Assembly: GCA_963757125.1 (NCBI GenBank)
Contig: CAVWQP010000009.1
Span: 992,001 to 1,056,000 of the forward strand
Source of the DNA: CAVVSD01 sp963757125
GTDB lineage: Bacteria > Actinomycetota > Thermoleophilia > Solirubrobacterales > Solirubrobacteraceae
DNA length: 64,000 nt
Reading direction: 5' to 3'
A program made the position numbers and the translations under genes. The notes under the pieces were generated by a model, which did not search any database, was not told the DNA's origin, and was given only the letters and a program-made list of their open reading frames with translations. Shown piece by piece: positions 18,396 through 27,512 of this stretch (its first letter is position 1; every line of letters starts with the position of its first letter).

Positions 18396-18703
18396 ACCAC
18401 CGCGGCAGGTCAGCGGGACCGTGCCGGTGCTCGGCGCGCGGATCGCCGAGACCGTGAGGGCATGGTGAGGAAGAGTGCGGGCGAATCGTCGATCAGTCTG
18501 CTTCGTCGTGGTCTACGCCGTCGTTGGCGTGGAGGCCGCGATGTTGATGGCGCCCAGACTGGACCGGAGTCGTGCGCGGCCGGCGGGTGCGCCGTCCGGT
18601 CGTCGTGAGGAGCAGGACAGAGTGTCCACCGACCTCGCGCCTACTCGGCCGCCGGATCTCGCGTACGCCCAGGCGTGCGCTCGGCCCGCGGCGACTCGCG
18701 CCT
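18396..18703. other. Intergenic spacer, no assignable feature
   Basis: 308 bases between the NRAMP-like gene and the convergent membrane-protein gene. An open frame of 89 codons from 18475 has low-complexity, non-homologous translation and no ribosome site. No hairpin or repeat stands out. Confidence 0.4.
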
Positions 18704-19299
18704 TCATCCGCGATCAGGGGTTCGCGCTGGAAGGAGCCGCATGAGCTCCACGCCGGTGATCGCCGCGACTGCGAGACCCATCAGCCCGCCCGCGGCGACC
18801 GCCACGCCAGTCCGGCGAGCCATCCGAGCACGTTCGCCACCACCCAGCCGCGCGCGCCATGGACATGGCGGCGGAGCACCCGCGCCTGTGCGACACCGAT
18901 CGAGCAGAGCATCGTGATCGCGCCCACGACGCCCGCCGCGACGAGGACGCCGATCGGTAGGTGGGCCAAGGTGTCTTGGAACGTGCTCGGGATCATGCCC
19001 AGCGCCCACGCGACGACCGCTCCAGCTGCGGTCGCACGAATCCAAGGACGAGCATCGAGTCCCGGAATCACGACACGGAGAACGCGCGATTGCGCCCAGC
19101 CCAGGATCGCCCCTTCACAGGCGCCCGAGGCGATCACAGCGATTGCGGTGGGGAGGTCGCCGAGGCCGGCGACCGCGCACAGTCCCCAGGTGGCCGCCGG
19201 CACCGAGAACGCGGCGAGTTCGCCGAGCGTGGTCGCCACGATCCAGTGTCGGTAGGTGCGCGACGTCGTCCGAGCGTGTCCGTCCGAGACGGTTGACAT
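18704..19299 (-). CDS. Small integral membrane protein (one frameshift)
   Basis: About 197 residues. A short hydrophilic N-terminus (MSTVSDGHARTTSRTYRHW) is followed by four or five hydrophobic helices such as IVATTLGELAAFSVPAATWGL, AIAVIASGACEGAILGWAQ and VGAITMLCSIGVAQARVL. The frame shifts near 18801-18804 (TGGC likely TGGGC), after which AVAAGGLMGLAVAAITGVELM completes the last helix. No family is recognised. The ATG lies 7 nt after a GAGCCT element with CGGATG 20 bp upstream, and shares the intergenic region and operator with the P-type ATPase. Confidence 0.6.
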
Positions 19300-19306
19300 G
19301 TGCGTG

Positions 19307-19401
19307 AGGCTCTCCCGCGTCGCGCTCGGCGTCATCCGTAGCTCGCCGCAACGACGCCACGGAGCGCCCCCGATGTGGCGCTGCTGACGCGGCGCGAAGC
19401 T
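19307..19401. promoter_or_regulatory. Divergent island-type promoters (membrane protein / P-type ATPase)
   Basis: Operator CCGTA-GCTCG-CCGCA at 19336-19350. Plus promoter: CCGATG 19370-19375, 34 bp from the box start, and a weak -10 GAAGCT at 19396-19401. Minus promoter: CGGATG 19338-19333, touching the box, and GAGCCT 19312-19307. Because the plus -10 lies inside the longest possible ATPase frame, it favours the GTG at 19411 as start. Confidence 0.5.
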
Positions 19402-19410
19402 CGTCAGGTC

Positions 19411-22149
19411 GTGTCTTCGATCCCCGCTCCAACCGTTCCGGACCCGACCGAGCAACTCGACGAGCTCCTGCGCGACCTGCACAGCGACGGCGCCGGGCTG
19501 TCGGCGCGTGAGGCTGCGCGGCGGCTCGAGCAGCACGGGCCCAACGAGCTGCGCCGCCGAGGCGGGCCGGCGTGGCCGCGTCAGCTTGCGGCCCAGCTGA
19601 CGCACCCGCTCGCATTGCTGCTGTTCGCAGCCGCAGCGCTCGCCGCCATCGGTGGCCTCGTGGAGCTGGCGATCGCGATCCTCGTCGTGATCGCGCTGAA
19701 CGCGGCGTTCGCGTTCGCGCAGGAGCGTCACGCCGAGCGCGCCGTCGAGGCGCTTCAGGCATACCTTCCTCCACGCGCGCGCGTGGTGCGCGACGGGCGT
19801 GAACAGGACGTCGACGCCGCCGCCCTTGTGCCCGGCGATCTGCTGATCGTGCAGGAGGGGGACCGCATCTGTGCGGACGCCCGGTTGCTCGAGGGCGCGG
19901 TCGAGGTGGACCTGTCCGCGCTCAACGGGGAGTCCGTGCCGGTCCTCCGTGCGGCGGATCTCGACGACGGTCACGTCGTGCCGCTCGATGCGCGCGATCT
20001 CGTCTTCAGTGGCACGAGCTGCACCGGCGGCGACGCCCGCGGGATCGTCACCGCGACTGGTATGGCCACCCAGTTGGGCCGCATCGCTGCGCTCTCGCAG
20101 CGCGCCGGGGACGAGGACAGCCCGCTGCAGATCGAGGTCCGCCGCGTCGCGAAGCTCATCGCCCTCATAGCGGTCGTCGCCGCAGTGGCGTTCGTCCCGA
20201 TCGGCGCGCTCGCCGGGCTGTCGGTCTCGGACGCGGTCGTCTTCGCGATCGGCCTGCTCGTCGCGAACGTGCCGGAGGGTCTGCTGCCGACGATCACGCT
20301 CGCGCTGGCGGTCGGCGTCCGTCGTCTCGCGCGCGGGGGAGCGCTCGTGAAGCGCCTGAGCGCGGTCGAGACCCTCGGGGCGACCGACGTCATCTGCACG
20401 GACAAGACCGGCACACTCACCGAGAACCGCATGGAGGTCGACCGTGCGTGGGCCGGTGGTGCCGAGCTCGTCGCCCGTGGCGGCCGTCTGGAGGGCGACG
20501 TGACCCGGCCTCTGGCTGCGCTGGGCGTCGCATTCGCGGACTGCAACACGGCCACGCTCGACCCGGAGCCGTCGGGCGACCCGACGGAGATCGGCCTCCT
20601 GCGCGCCGCGCGCGACCTCGGCGCGGACATCTCGCCCGAACGCCGGCGGGAGCGACGCATCGCGCACTTCCGGTTCGATCCCCGCCTCAAGCTCATGACG
20701 ACGCTGGACCGCTCGGACGACGGTCAGGTGCTGCACGTCAAGGGTGCACCTGACGTCCTCCTCGAGCGATGCACCGAAACTCTCGGCGAGGACGGCCGAG
20801 AGCGCACGCTCGACGTCGACGAGCGCGCATCCCTTGCCGCGCTGGCGGAGGGCTACGCGGCGCAAGGCCTGCGCGTGCTGGCCGCCGGGAGACGCACCTG
20901 GGACGGCTCGGCGCCGGCCGACCGGGACGTCGCGGAGCGCGATCTCTGCCTTCTTGGGTTCGTGGCGATGCTCGATCCGCCCCGAGCCACCGTCGCCGAT
21001 GCCGTTGCGCGCTGCCACCAGGCCGGCATCCGGATCCTGGTCGTGAGCGGCGACCACGGCCTCACCGTTGCTGCGATCGCCAAGCGAGTCGGCATCGGTG
21101 GCGACGATCCTCGCGTCATCACGGGCTCCCAGCTCGACGAGATGCCCGACGCCGTGCTCGACGGGCTGCTCGCGTCGTCCGAGGAGATCGTGTTCGCACG
21201 GACCTCACCGGAGGCGAAGCTGCGCATCGCGGACGCGCTGAAGGCCTCCGGCCACGTCGTCGCGATGACGGGGGACGGCGTCAACGACGCGCCCGCGCTG
21301 CGACGGGCCGACATCGGCGTCGCGATGGGCGCGAGCGGGACGGACGTGGCGCGGGAGGCCGCGACGCTGATCCTCACCGACGACGACTTCACGAGCATCG
21401 TGACGGCGGTCGAGGAGGGGCGGCGCGTCTACGCCAACATCCGCAAGTTCATCCTCTACATCTTCGCGCACGCCCCAGCCGAGGTCCTGCCGTTCCTCCT
21501 GTTCGCGCTCTCGGGCGGCAAGATCCCGCTGCCGCTCACCGTGATGCAGATCCTGGCGATCGACCTGGGAACAGAGACGCTGCCGGCGATCGCGCTCGGG
21601 CGTGAGCCCGCGGAGCCGGGCACGATGACCCGGCCGCCGCGCGGACGCGGTGAGCGACTGATCACGGCGGCGCTCCTCCGCAGGGCCTGGCTCGTCCTCG
21701 GCCTCACCTCGGCAATCCTGGTGACGGTCGGTTTCCTGGCCGTGCTCCTCCGAGCGGGCTGGTCGCCGGGAGACGACGTCGCCGATCACCTGCACGACGA
21801 GGCGACCACGATGACGTTCCTCGGCATCGTCGCATGCCAGGTCGGCGTCGCCTTCGCCTCACGGACGGACCGCGCGTCGCTGCGATCGGTCGGCGTCCTG
21901 AGCAATCGCCTGCTCCTGTGGGGCATCGCGTTCGAGCTGGCCTTCGCGGCGGCGATCGTCTGGCTCCCGCCGCTCCAGGACGTCTTCGGCACGCGGCCGC
22001 CCGACGCCGCTGTGCTCGCGCTCCTACCGGTGTTCGCGATCGTCGTCTGGGTGGTCGACGCGGGGGTCCGACGGGTCGGAAGAGGTGCGGTGGACTACGG
22101 AGCCGGACGGCGGCGTGAGCCCGATGAACGCGCCGTCCCCCGGATCTAG
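19411..22149 (+). CDS. P-type cation ATPase, P2 class, Na/K-ATPase-like
   Basis: 912 residues. Cation ATPase N-domain (TEQLDELLRDLHSDGAGLSAREAARRL), an actuator with NGES, phosphorylation motif DKTGTLT (Asp331), nucleotide-binding KGAPD, hinge TGDGVNDAPAL and a ten-helix membrane part. Helix 4 reads VANVPEGLLPT; helices 5-6 end with ILAIDLGTETLPAIALG, much closer to the DLGTDMVPAISLA of Na,K-ATPases than to bacterial Ca or Mg pumps. It pumps a cation, perhaps Na, across the membrane. A P2 pump (CtpF) also belongs to the mycobacterial DosR regulon. GTG 19411 fits the promoter; GTG 19375 is an alternative. Confidence 0.9.
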   Translation: MSSIPAPTVPDPTEQLDELLRDLHSDGAGLSAREAARRLEQHGPNELRRRGGPAWPRQLAAQLTHPLALLLFAAAALAAIGGLVELAIAILVVIALNAAFAFAQERHAERAVEALQAYLPPRARVVRDGREQDVDAAALVPGDLLIVQEGDRICADARLLEGAVEVDLSALNGESVPVLRAADLDDGHVVPLDARDLVFSGTSCTGGDARGIVTATGMATQLGRIAALSQRAGDEDSPLQIEVRRVAKLIALIAVVAAVAFVPIGALAGLSVSDAVVFAIGLLVANVPEGLLPTITLALAVGVRRLARGGALVKRLSAVETLGATDVICTDKTGTLTENRMEVDRAWAGGAELVARGGRLEGDVTRPLAALGVAFADCNTATLDPEPSGDPTEIGLLRAARDLGADISPERRRERRIAHFRFDPRLKLMTTLDRSDDGQVLHVKGAPDVLLERCTETLGEDGRERTLDVDERASLAALAEGYAAQGLRVLAAGRRTWDGSAPADRDVAERDLCLLGFVAMLDPPRATVADAVARCHQAGIRILVVSGDHGLTVAAIAKRVGIGGDDPRVITGSQLDEMPDAVLDGLLASSEEIVFARTSPEAKLRIADALKASGHVVAMTGDGVNDAPALRRADIGVAMGASGTDVAREAATLILTDDDFTSIVTAVEEGRRVYANIRKFILYIFAHAPAEVLPFLLFALSGGKIPLPLTVMQILAIDLGTETLPAIALGREPAEPGTMTRPPRGRGERLITAALLRRAWLVLGLTSAILVTVGFLAVLLRAGWSPGDDVADHLHDEATTMTFLGIVACQVGVAFASRTDRASLRSVGVLSNRLLLWGIAFELAFAAAIVWLPPLQDVFGTRPPDAAVLALLPVFAIVVWVVDAGVRRVGRGAVDYGAGRRREPDERAVPRI

Positions 22150-22152
22150 CGT
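22086..22152 (+). promoter_or_regulatory. Island-type promoter with operator box (USP at 22187)
   Basis: TGCGG-TGGAC-TACGG at 22086-22100, CCGATG 22121-22126 (35 bp from the box start) and TAGCGT 22147-22152 (20-bp spacer). It lies within the 3' end of the ATPase coding region, so the USP pair can be expressed independently of the pump. Confidence 0.55.
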
Positions 22153-22186
22153 GGTGCTCCGTGTTCCCCACGCTGCGGAGGAAGCC

Positions 22187-23092
22187 ATGACCCCCCTCTA
22201 CCTCGCCGGATACGACGGATCGCGCGCGTCGCGTGCCGCTGTCGCCTTTGCGGCGCGGCTCGCCGAGGCGGATGGCGCCGAAGTCCTGGCGGTCGACGTC
22301 TACGAGAGCGCGGCACATGTCGGCGTGCGCGGCGTGGCGCTGCCCGGGGCCGACCTCGTCGAGGCTGACATCCGCCGCGCGGTGGAGCGGCACCTCGAGG
22401 AGATCTCCGAGCCGGCCATCCGTCGCCTCGCCCACCCGGCACGATCCGCTGCGGAGGGGTTGAGCGAGCTCGCGGAGGACGAGAACGCCTCGCTGGTCGT
22501 CGTCGGGAAGACGCACCAGGGCAACGTGTCGCGCCACACGCGCGGCAGCGTGGCCGGCCGGCTGCTCCACGGTCTGCGCTGTCCTCTCGTCATCGTCCCC
22601 GAGGGCGCCGCGATCACGCCGCGAACCGTTGCGGTCGGCTACGACGAGGGCCCAGAGGCGCACGCCGCGCTGACGTTCGCAACGGGCCTGGCACGCAGGC
22701 TGGATGCGCGGCTCGTGCTCGTCGGGGTCGCCGAGCCCGGCATGTACGCCAGCCCGGAGATCATGCCCGACGCCTGGCGACGCCTCCGGCAGGAGCGATC
22801 GACGTCGCTCGAAGCGGCAGCTGCACGAGTCAGGAATACCGGACTGGACGTCACCTGCCGCCTGCTGGCGGGAGATGCGGCCACCGAGCTGCTCGAGTTC
22901 GCCGAGGACGCGACCGACGTCCTCGTAGTTGGGTCGCGGGGCTTCGGCCCGCTCCACGCAACGATCGCCGGCAGCGTGTCATCGCGTGTCGCGGACGGGG
23001 CGCCGTGCCCGGTCATCGTCGTGCCGCGGGGTGCGGAGGCCGGAGCGGAGCCGACGCGCGACGTCGGCGGGGCCGTCGGAGCAGCCTCATGA
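22187..23092 (+). CDS. Universal stress protein, tandem UspA domains
   Basis: 301 residues. Both domains are canonical: LYLAGYDGSRASRAA with VGKTHQGNVSRHTRGSVAG, and RTVAVGYDEGPEAHAAL with VGSRGFGPLHATIAGSVSS, so both should bind nucleotide. GGAGG lies 8 nt upstream of the ATG. The stop overlaps the next USP start (ATGA), which makes a coupled USP-USP pair, followed 5 nt later by the APH/kinase gene. Confidence 0.93.
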   Translation: MTPLYLAGYDGSRASRAAVAFAARLAEADGAEVLAVDVYESAAHVGVRGVALPGADLVEADIRRAVERHLEEISEPAIRRLAHPARSAAEGLSELAEDENASLVVVGKTHQGNVSRHTRGSVAGRLLHGLRCPLVIVPEGAAITPRTVAVGYDEGPEAHAALTFATGLARRLDARLVLVGVAEPGMYASPEIMPDAWRRLRQERSTSLEAAAARVRNTGLDVTCRLLAGDAATELLEFAEDATDVLVVGSRGFGPLHATIAGSVSSRVADGAPCPVIVVPRGAEAGAEPTRDVGGAVGAAS

Positions 23093-23919
23093 GCGCGCTG
23101 CTCGGCGGCCCGGTGGTCGTCGGCGTGGACGGCCGGCCCGAGGGGCTGGACGCCCTCGCCCTCGCCGAGCGACTCGCGTCACTCGACGACGACGAGCTCG
23201 TCGTCGTGACGGCGTATCCCTACGCGCCGCTGAGCTCGCGGATCCTCGATGGACCGACTGATGCCGCGGCAGCGGCTCGCGCACTGGACGAGGCGAGGCG
23301 TGCGCTCGGCAGGCGGGCGGCGGAGCTGGTCACCGTTCCCGGCTCGAGCCCGGGTCGCACGTTGCACGAGGTCGCCGAGGCCCGTGAGGCGGCGGTGATC
23401 GTCGTGGGCTCCTCGAGCCACGGTCCCACGGGACGGCTCGTTCTCGGAGGGGTGACGGCGGAGACGCTCCGCCGTGCCCCCTGCGCGGTGGGTGTCGCGC
23501 CGCGGGGATGGGCGGACGGTGCCCGGGCTCTGCATCGGATCGGCGTGGCCGTCGACGGTTCGGAGCGCGACAGTTCCGCGGTCGCGCTGGCTGACGCGAC
23601 TTGCAGAGCGCGTCGGATCGCGGGCGGCGGTGCACACCATCCATGTCGAGCCGGCTGTGCCTCGAACCAGGGGGGCCAGAGGGTGGAGGCCAGCGTGCGG
23701 CTCGAGGGTGAGCCGGCCGACGCTCTCGCGGTGCACAGCGCCCAGCTCGATCTGCTCGTGCTGGGATCGCGCGGCCGCGGTCGCCTCGGAGCCGTCGTCC
23801 TGGGCAGCGTGGCCGCGCGACTCATCGGCATGGCCCGCTGCCCGGTCCTGGCGCTCCCCAGCCGGATGCCGGAGGACCGCGCGCTCGCCGCCACCGGTGG
23901 TCTGACCGCCGAAGCGTGA
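23089..23919 (+). CDS. Universal stress protein, tandem UspA domains (local frame slip)
   Basis: 276 residues with motifs VGSSSHGPTGRLVLGGVTA and LGSRGRGRLGAVVLGSVAA. Between about 23590 and 23680 the frame gives an un-USP-like stretch (TCRARRIAGGGAHHPCRAG), while a neighbouring frame reads LAERVGSRAAVHTIHVEPAVP, the expected helix and strand. Two compensating single-base slips are therefore likely. The start ATG overlaps the previous stop. Confidence 0.85.
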   Translation: MSALLGGPVVVGVDGRPEGLDALALAERLASLDDDELVVVTAYPYAPLSSRILDGPTDAAAAARALDEARRALGRRAAELVTVPGSSPGRTLHEVAEAREAAVIVVGSSSHGPTGRLVLGGVTAETLRRAPCAVGVAPRGWADGARALHRIGVAVDGSERDSSAVALADATCRARRIAGGGAHHPCRAGCASNQGGQRVEASVRLEGEPADALAVHSAQLDLLVLGSRGRGRLGAVVLGSVAARLIGMARCPVLALPSRMPEDRALAATGGLTAEA

Positions 23920-23923
23920 GCTC

Positions 23924-25370
23924 GTGGACGTCGTCGCCGGCCTGATCGAGTCCCTCGGGCCGTCCGTCGAGCTCCGTGAGACGCACATGTCGTGGGTGCT
24001 GCTGGCCGGTGAGCGCGCGTACAAGGTCAAGAAGCCCGTTCACTTCGGCTTCCTCGACCTGCGTGAGCCGACCGCCCGGCGACGGGCGTGCGAGGAGGAG
24101 GTCGCCGTCAACCGCGCGCTTGCGGCCGGCATCGTCCTCGGCGTCCGCGCCGTCGTCCCGCACGACGGCGGGTGCAGCCTTGCCGGAGCCGAGGCGCCAG
24201 ACGCCGTCGACTGGGTCGTCGAGATGCGCCGGTTCGACGAGGGACGGACCATGGCGTCCGCGATCCGCCGGAACGCGCTGCGCGACGAGGACGTGTCGGC
24301 AACCGCCCGTACGATCGCGCGCTTTCACGCAGATGCGGTGCGGCCACCCGTCGCCGACTGGTCGGGGCACGTCACCCGCGCGTGGCGCGAGAACCTCGAC
24401 GAGCTCGCGCTCGCGGGCGGCATCGCGCTGGCCGCCGGGCGCGTCGAAGCGTGGGATCGGTTTGCGTCCGGCTTCCTGCGCCGTCGGGCCGCCGAACTGG
24501 ACGCGCGGGCGCGGATGGGACGGGTCGTCGACGGGCACGGCGACCTGCGCGCGGAGCACGTCGTCCTCGACCAGGAGGGCGTCACCATCGTCGACCGGCT
24601 GGAGTTCGACCCCCTGCTGCGGCGCGTGGACGTCGCCGATGATCTCGCCTTCCTGGTCATGGACCTCCACGCGCTCGGGGCGGGCTGGGCCGCTGAGGAG
24701 CTCGTGACGGCCTACCGCGACGCCGGCGGCGAGCCCGGTGATACACCACTGGTGGCCGGACGCCGAGCATGCCCGAGGCAGCGCCGACCACCTGGCGGAC
24801 GTCGCCGACCGGCTCGCGTGGACCGCCCGGGGGCCGTTGGTCCTCGTCGTCTCGGGTCCGCCTGCCAGCGGCAAGTCGACGCTCGCATCGGCGCTCTCGC
24901 GCGCCGGCGATCTGCCCGTCATCTCCTCCGATGCGTTGCGCACGTCGGCGCTCGCGGTGCCGGCCGGCGAACACGCACCCGCGGAGGCCTACACGCCTGA
25001 GGCGCGCGGACGCATCTACACGGAACTGGCTCGACGGGCGTCGGCGAGCCTGCATGTCGGATCCGTCGTGGTGGACGCGACCTTCGGTCATTCCGAGCAC
25101 CGCGATGCCTTCCTCGGGGGTCTCTCGCCGTGGGATCGGGGCCGGCTCCGCGTGATCGCGTGCGTCGCGCCTCTCGAGGTGCGCGTCGACCGTGCACGGC
25201 GCCGTGCCGCGCAGGGCGGAGACCGGTCGGACGCGGGACCCGACGTCGTGCGTCGCGTCACCAATGACATCGCGGCGATCCCCTCAACCCCGACGCTCGA
25301 GGTCGACACCGCAGGACCGATGGACGACGCCATCGCGCGGGTGGCGGGCTGGATCGACGAGAGTCCGTAG
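23924..25370 (+). CDS. APH-like kinase domain fused to P-loop ATP-binding domain (frameshift)
   Basis: The N-terminal two-thirds resemble an aminoglycoside-phosphotransferase fold: ERAYKVKKPVHFGFLD with the ATP-binding Lys, GHGDLRAEHVVL as catalytic loop, VDRLEFDPLLRRVDVADD as metal loop. The C-terminal third is a P-loop kinase (VVSGPPASGKSTLASAL; DATFGH). Together they match the bifunctional aminoglycoside-phosphotransferase/ATP-binding family that includes Rv2004c of the DosR regulon. The frame changes around 24740-24780, and the helical linker that normally joins the halves appears shortened. The substrate is unknown; antibiotic resistance should not be assumed. The start is GTG 23924, 5 nt after the USP stop. 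Confidence 0.8.
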
Positions 25371-25430
25371 TTTCCCGCAACCGCCCGCTGGTCTCGTACG
25401 GATGGGCCGTGCGCAGGGCGCCCCTACGGT
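25365..25430 (+). promoter_or_regulatory. Island-type promoter of the response regulator
   Basis: Box CCGTA-GTTTC-CCGCA at 25365-25379, CGGATG 25399-25404 (34 bp from the box start), TACGGT 25425-25430 (20-bp spacer). The ATG at 25437 starts 7 nt after the -10, so the mRNA should be leaderless. The box in front of a regulator gene suggests autoregulation. Confidence 0.65.
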
Positions 25431-25436
25431 TCGCGC

Positions 25437-26126
25437 ATGCTCCCCGATGACGACTCCGGCAGTCTCACCGCCATGCCCGACGACACCGCCGCTCCCGCAC
25501 TCATCACGATCGTCCTCGCCGACGACCACGTGGTCGTGCGTCACGGCCTGCGCCTGGTGTTGGAGGGCGAGGAGGGTTTCCAGGTCGTCGCAGAGGCGGG
25601 GGACGTCCCCGATGCCATGCGCTACGTCCGGGCCCACCGCCCGTCGGTCCTGGTCCTGGACCTCAACATGCCGGGCGAGCCCAGCCTCCCCGCCATCCCT
25701 CGCTTCCTGGAGGGCTCGCCGGGCACCGCGATCGTCGTGCTGACCATGCAGGAGGATCCGGCCTTCGCCCGCGAGGCGCTGCGCGCCGGCGCGCTGGGCT
25801 ACGTCCTCAAGGAGTCCGCCGACGACGAGCTCGTCGAGGCGGTGCGCGCGGCCGGCCGAGGCGACACCTACCTCAACCCGCGCCTGGGTGCGCGGCTCGC
25901 CGCAGCGCCGCCGGAGCCGGCCGGTCCGCCGGACGACCTCAGCGAGCGCGAGGTCGAGGTCCTGCGGCTGATCGCCCTCGGCCACACGAACGCCGAGATC
26001 GGCAAGCAGCTGTACCTGAGCGTCAGGACCGTCGAGACGCATCGTGCGCACATCCAGCAGAAGCTGCGGCGCACGTCGCGGGCCGAGCTGGTCCGTTACG
26101 CGCTCGACAACGGGCTCGTCGGCTGA
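25437..26126 (+). CDS. NarL/DevR-type response regulator
   Basis: 229 residues. Receiver domain about 22-140 with the acidic pair LADDH, phospho-acceptor Asp75 (VLDLNMPG), and the conserved Thr and Lys (VLTMQED, YVLKES). The C-terminal LuxR helix-turn-helix spans about 163-225 (LSEREVEVLRLIALGHTNAEIGKQLYLSVRTVETHRAHI). It is the only complete response regulator in the first 60 kb and sits inside the island with the shared box in its own promoter, so it is the best candidate for the box-binding activator; the kinase at 4649 is the likely partner. An in-frame ATG at 25473 is a possible alternative start. Confidence 0.93.
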   Translation: MLPDDDSGSLTAMPDDTAAPALITIVLADDHVVVRHGLRLVLEGEEGFQVVAEAGDVPDAMRYVRAHRPSVLVLDLNMPGEPSLPAIPRFLEGSPGTAIVVLTMQEDPAFAREALRAGALGYVLKESADDELVEAVRAAGRGDTYLNPRLGARLAAAPPEPAGPPDDLSEREVEVLRLIALGHTNAEIGKQLYLSVRTVETHRAHIQQKLRRTSRAELVRYALDNGLVG

Positions 26127-26308
26127 GCGTCGACGAAGCAGTCGCGGTGGTAGAGCGCCGAGCCGGGCGTTCCGAACTCCGGATCCTGTCGCGCACGCAG
26201 GATGCTGGACGTCGTGATGGTGCCGTCGGCGCGGCGCATGCACAGCGGTTCGTAGGAGCCGATCCGGTCGCCACAGTGCGCGCACGACGGATAGTCAGCT
26301 TCATCCAT
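26096..26308 (-). CDS. Small Cys-rich (zinc-ribbon-like) protein
   Basis: 70 residues: CAHCGDRIGSYEPLCM near the N-terminus and ALYHRDCF near the C-terminus give a CxxC plus HxxC set suited to one Zn ion. It is a small actinobacterial protein type of unknown function. It overlaps the end of the response-regulator gene by 31 nt (convergent) and its ATG overlaps the previous gene by 8 nt, so it is the last gene of the oxidoreductase operon. Confidence 0.72.
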   Translation of the reverse strand: MDEADYPSCAHCGDRIGSYEPLCMRRADGTITTSSILRARQDPEFGTPGSALYHRDCFVDAQPTSPLSSA

Positions 26309-26540
26309 GCTTCAGCCAGCCTGGCGCTCGGATCGGACCCAGGGGCTCGAGGTCGAGCTCGTGGTCGACTGTGACGTGCTCGATGTCGCGAGGGAGCGGA
26401 TGCGCCGGATGAAGGTAGGCCAGCCAGGGCGCGAGGTAGTGGCCGACGACCTTCGCCGCGGGTTCCCAGAGGGGCTCGTCGAGAACAGCGTCGCCCGACT
26501 CGGGGTCGTGTCGCAGGTAGCGATCGATCTGGCCGGTCAT
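26301..26540 (-). CDS. Small conserved hypothetical protein
   Basis: 79 residues beginning MTGQIDRYLRHDPESGDAV, then DEPLWEPAAKVVGHYLAPWLAYL. Acidic and soluble, with no recognised family. Its ATG overlaps the stop of the third oxidoreductase (TGATG). The context suggests an accessory protein for the FAD oxidoreductases. Confidence 0.65.
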   Translation of the reverse strand: MTGQIDRYLRHDPESGDAVLDEPLWEPAAKVVGHYLAPWLAYLHPAHPLPRDIEHVTVDHELDLEPLGPIRAPGWLKHG

Positions 26541-27512
26541 CAGTCTGCCGCGCAGCACAGGGCGGAAGGGTGTCGGGGGAGCAAGATCCCGCCCGCCTCC
26601 GCCGCCAGGTGACGGATCGCGGCGTCGGCTTGCTGCGCCGCGAGACCGCCCTGCTTGATCGGGGCGTCGGTGCCGTCGCCGGCGGCGTACACGCGATCGA
26701 GCCCCGGCACGCGGCCGTGCTGGTCGACCGGGATGAAGCCGCGCTCGTCGTGCGGGATGCCTGGCAGCCGAGGGCCGTCGAGCAGCGGCGGTGCGACGAT
26801 GCGGTCCGACGGAGAGCCACGGGCCGTCGGCGGAGAGCCCGATGGCGCGCGCATCTCCGGCCACGGTGGGGTCGGCGCCGACGTGGACCTCGATGCCTGC
26901 GCGGGCGAGCATCTCGGCCACGGATCGGCTCGGCTCTTGGCCGAATACCGCGAGCGGCGCGGGCTCGGACGATACGAGGAGGACGCTGCGGCGGCGCGCG
27001 CGGCCACGGAGCATGAGCGCGAGCTCGTACATCGGGAGCGCCCAGGACACGCCCGTCGGGACGACGAGCGCCACGGACCGCGCCCTGGCGTGTGTCAGGT
27101 CGGCGACGAGGTCGACGGACCGCCGGGACCGCCTGCGGGCCGTCGAAGGTGAGGGCGGCCGGATGGAACGCCCGCGCCTGCGCTCCGACGGCGAGGACGA
27201 GAGCGTCGTAAGGCAGCTCACGGCCCCGCTCGAGCTCGAGCACTCCGTCGTCCGGCGCGCACCGCCCGCACGCGGTCGCGCACGAAGCGCGCGCCCTGCT
27301 CGCGGGCGATCGTCGGCGTACGGCAGCGAGGGTGACGGCGGGCCGCCGAACGGCTCCGCTACCGCGTGCGGACGCAGGACGAAGTGCAGATCCGGGGTCA
27401 CGAGCGTGAGGCGCAGGCAACCCTCGCCGAGCGTGCGAAGGCCGAGCAGCGCCTCGATCCCCGCGACGCCGCCGCCCGCGACGACGACGCGCCACGGCTC
27501 GACGCGCGTCAC
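26540..27512 (-). CDS. FAD-dependent oxidoreductase, copy 3 (frameshifted)
   Basis: Third of three tandem paralogues. The N-terminal dinucleotide loop is VVVAGGGVAGIEALLGLRTL, followed by LALVTPDLHF-like strands, SVALVVPTGVSWALPMYELALML, and a C-terminal FAD motif (DRVYAAGDGTDAPIKQGGLAAQQAD). Pieces lie in at least three frames. At about 324 codons it is shorter than the other copies, ending soon after the FAD motif. It resembles NDH-2 and sulfide:quinone oxidoreductases; the redox Cys pair of true SQR is not evident. The start is GTG 27512, overlapping the stop of copy 2 (GTGA). Confidence 0.68.

Noticed and set aside
18475..18744. 89-codon frame after the NRAMP-like gene
   Set aside because: Low-complexity translation, no start signal and overlap with the end of a better-supported minus-strand gene.
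23924..25370. Calling the APH-domain fusion an antibiotic-resistance enzyme
   Set aside because: It matches the DosR-type fusion family of unknown substrate, not known resistance enzymes.
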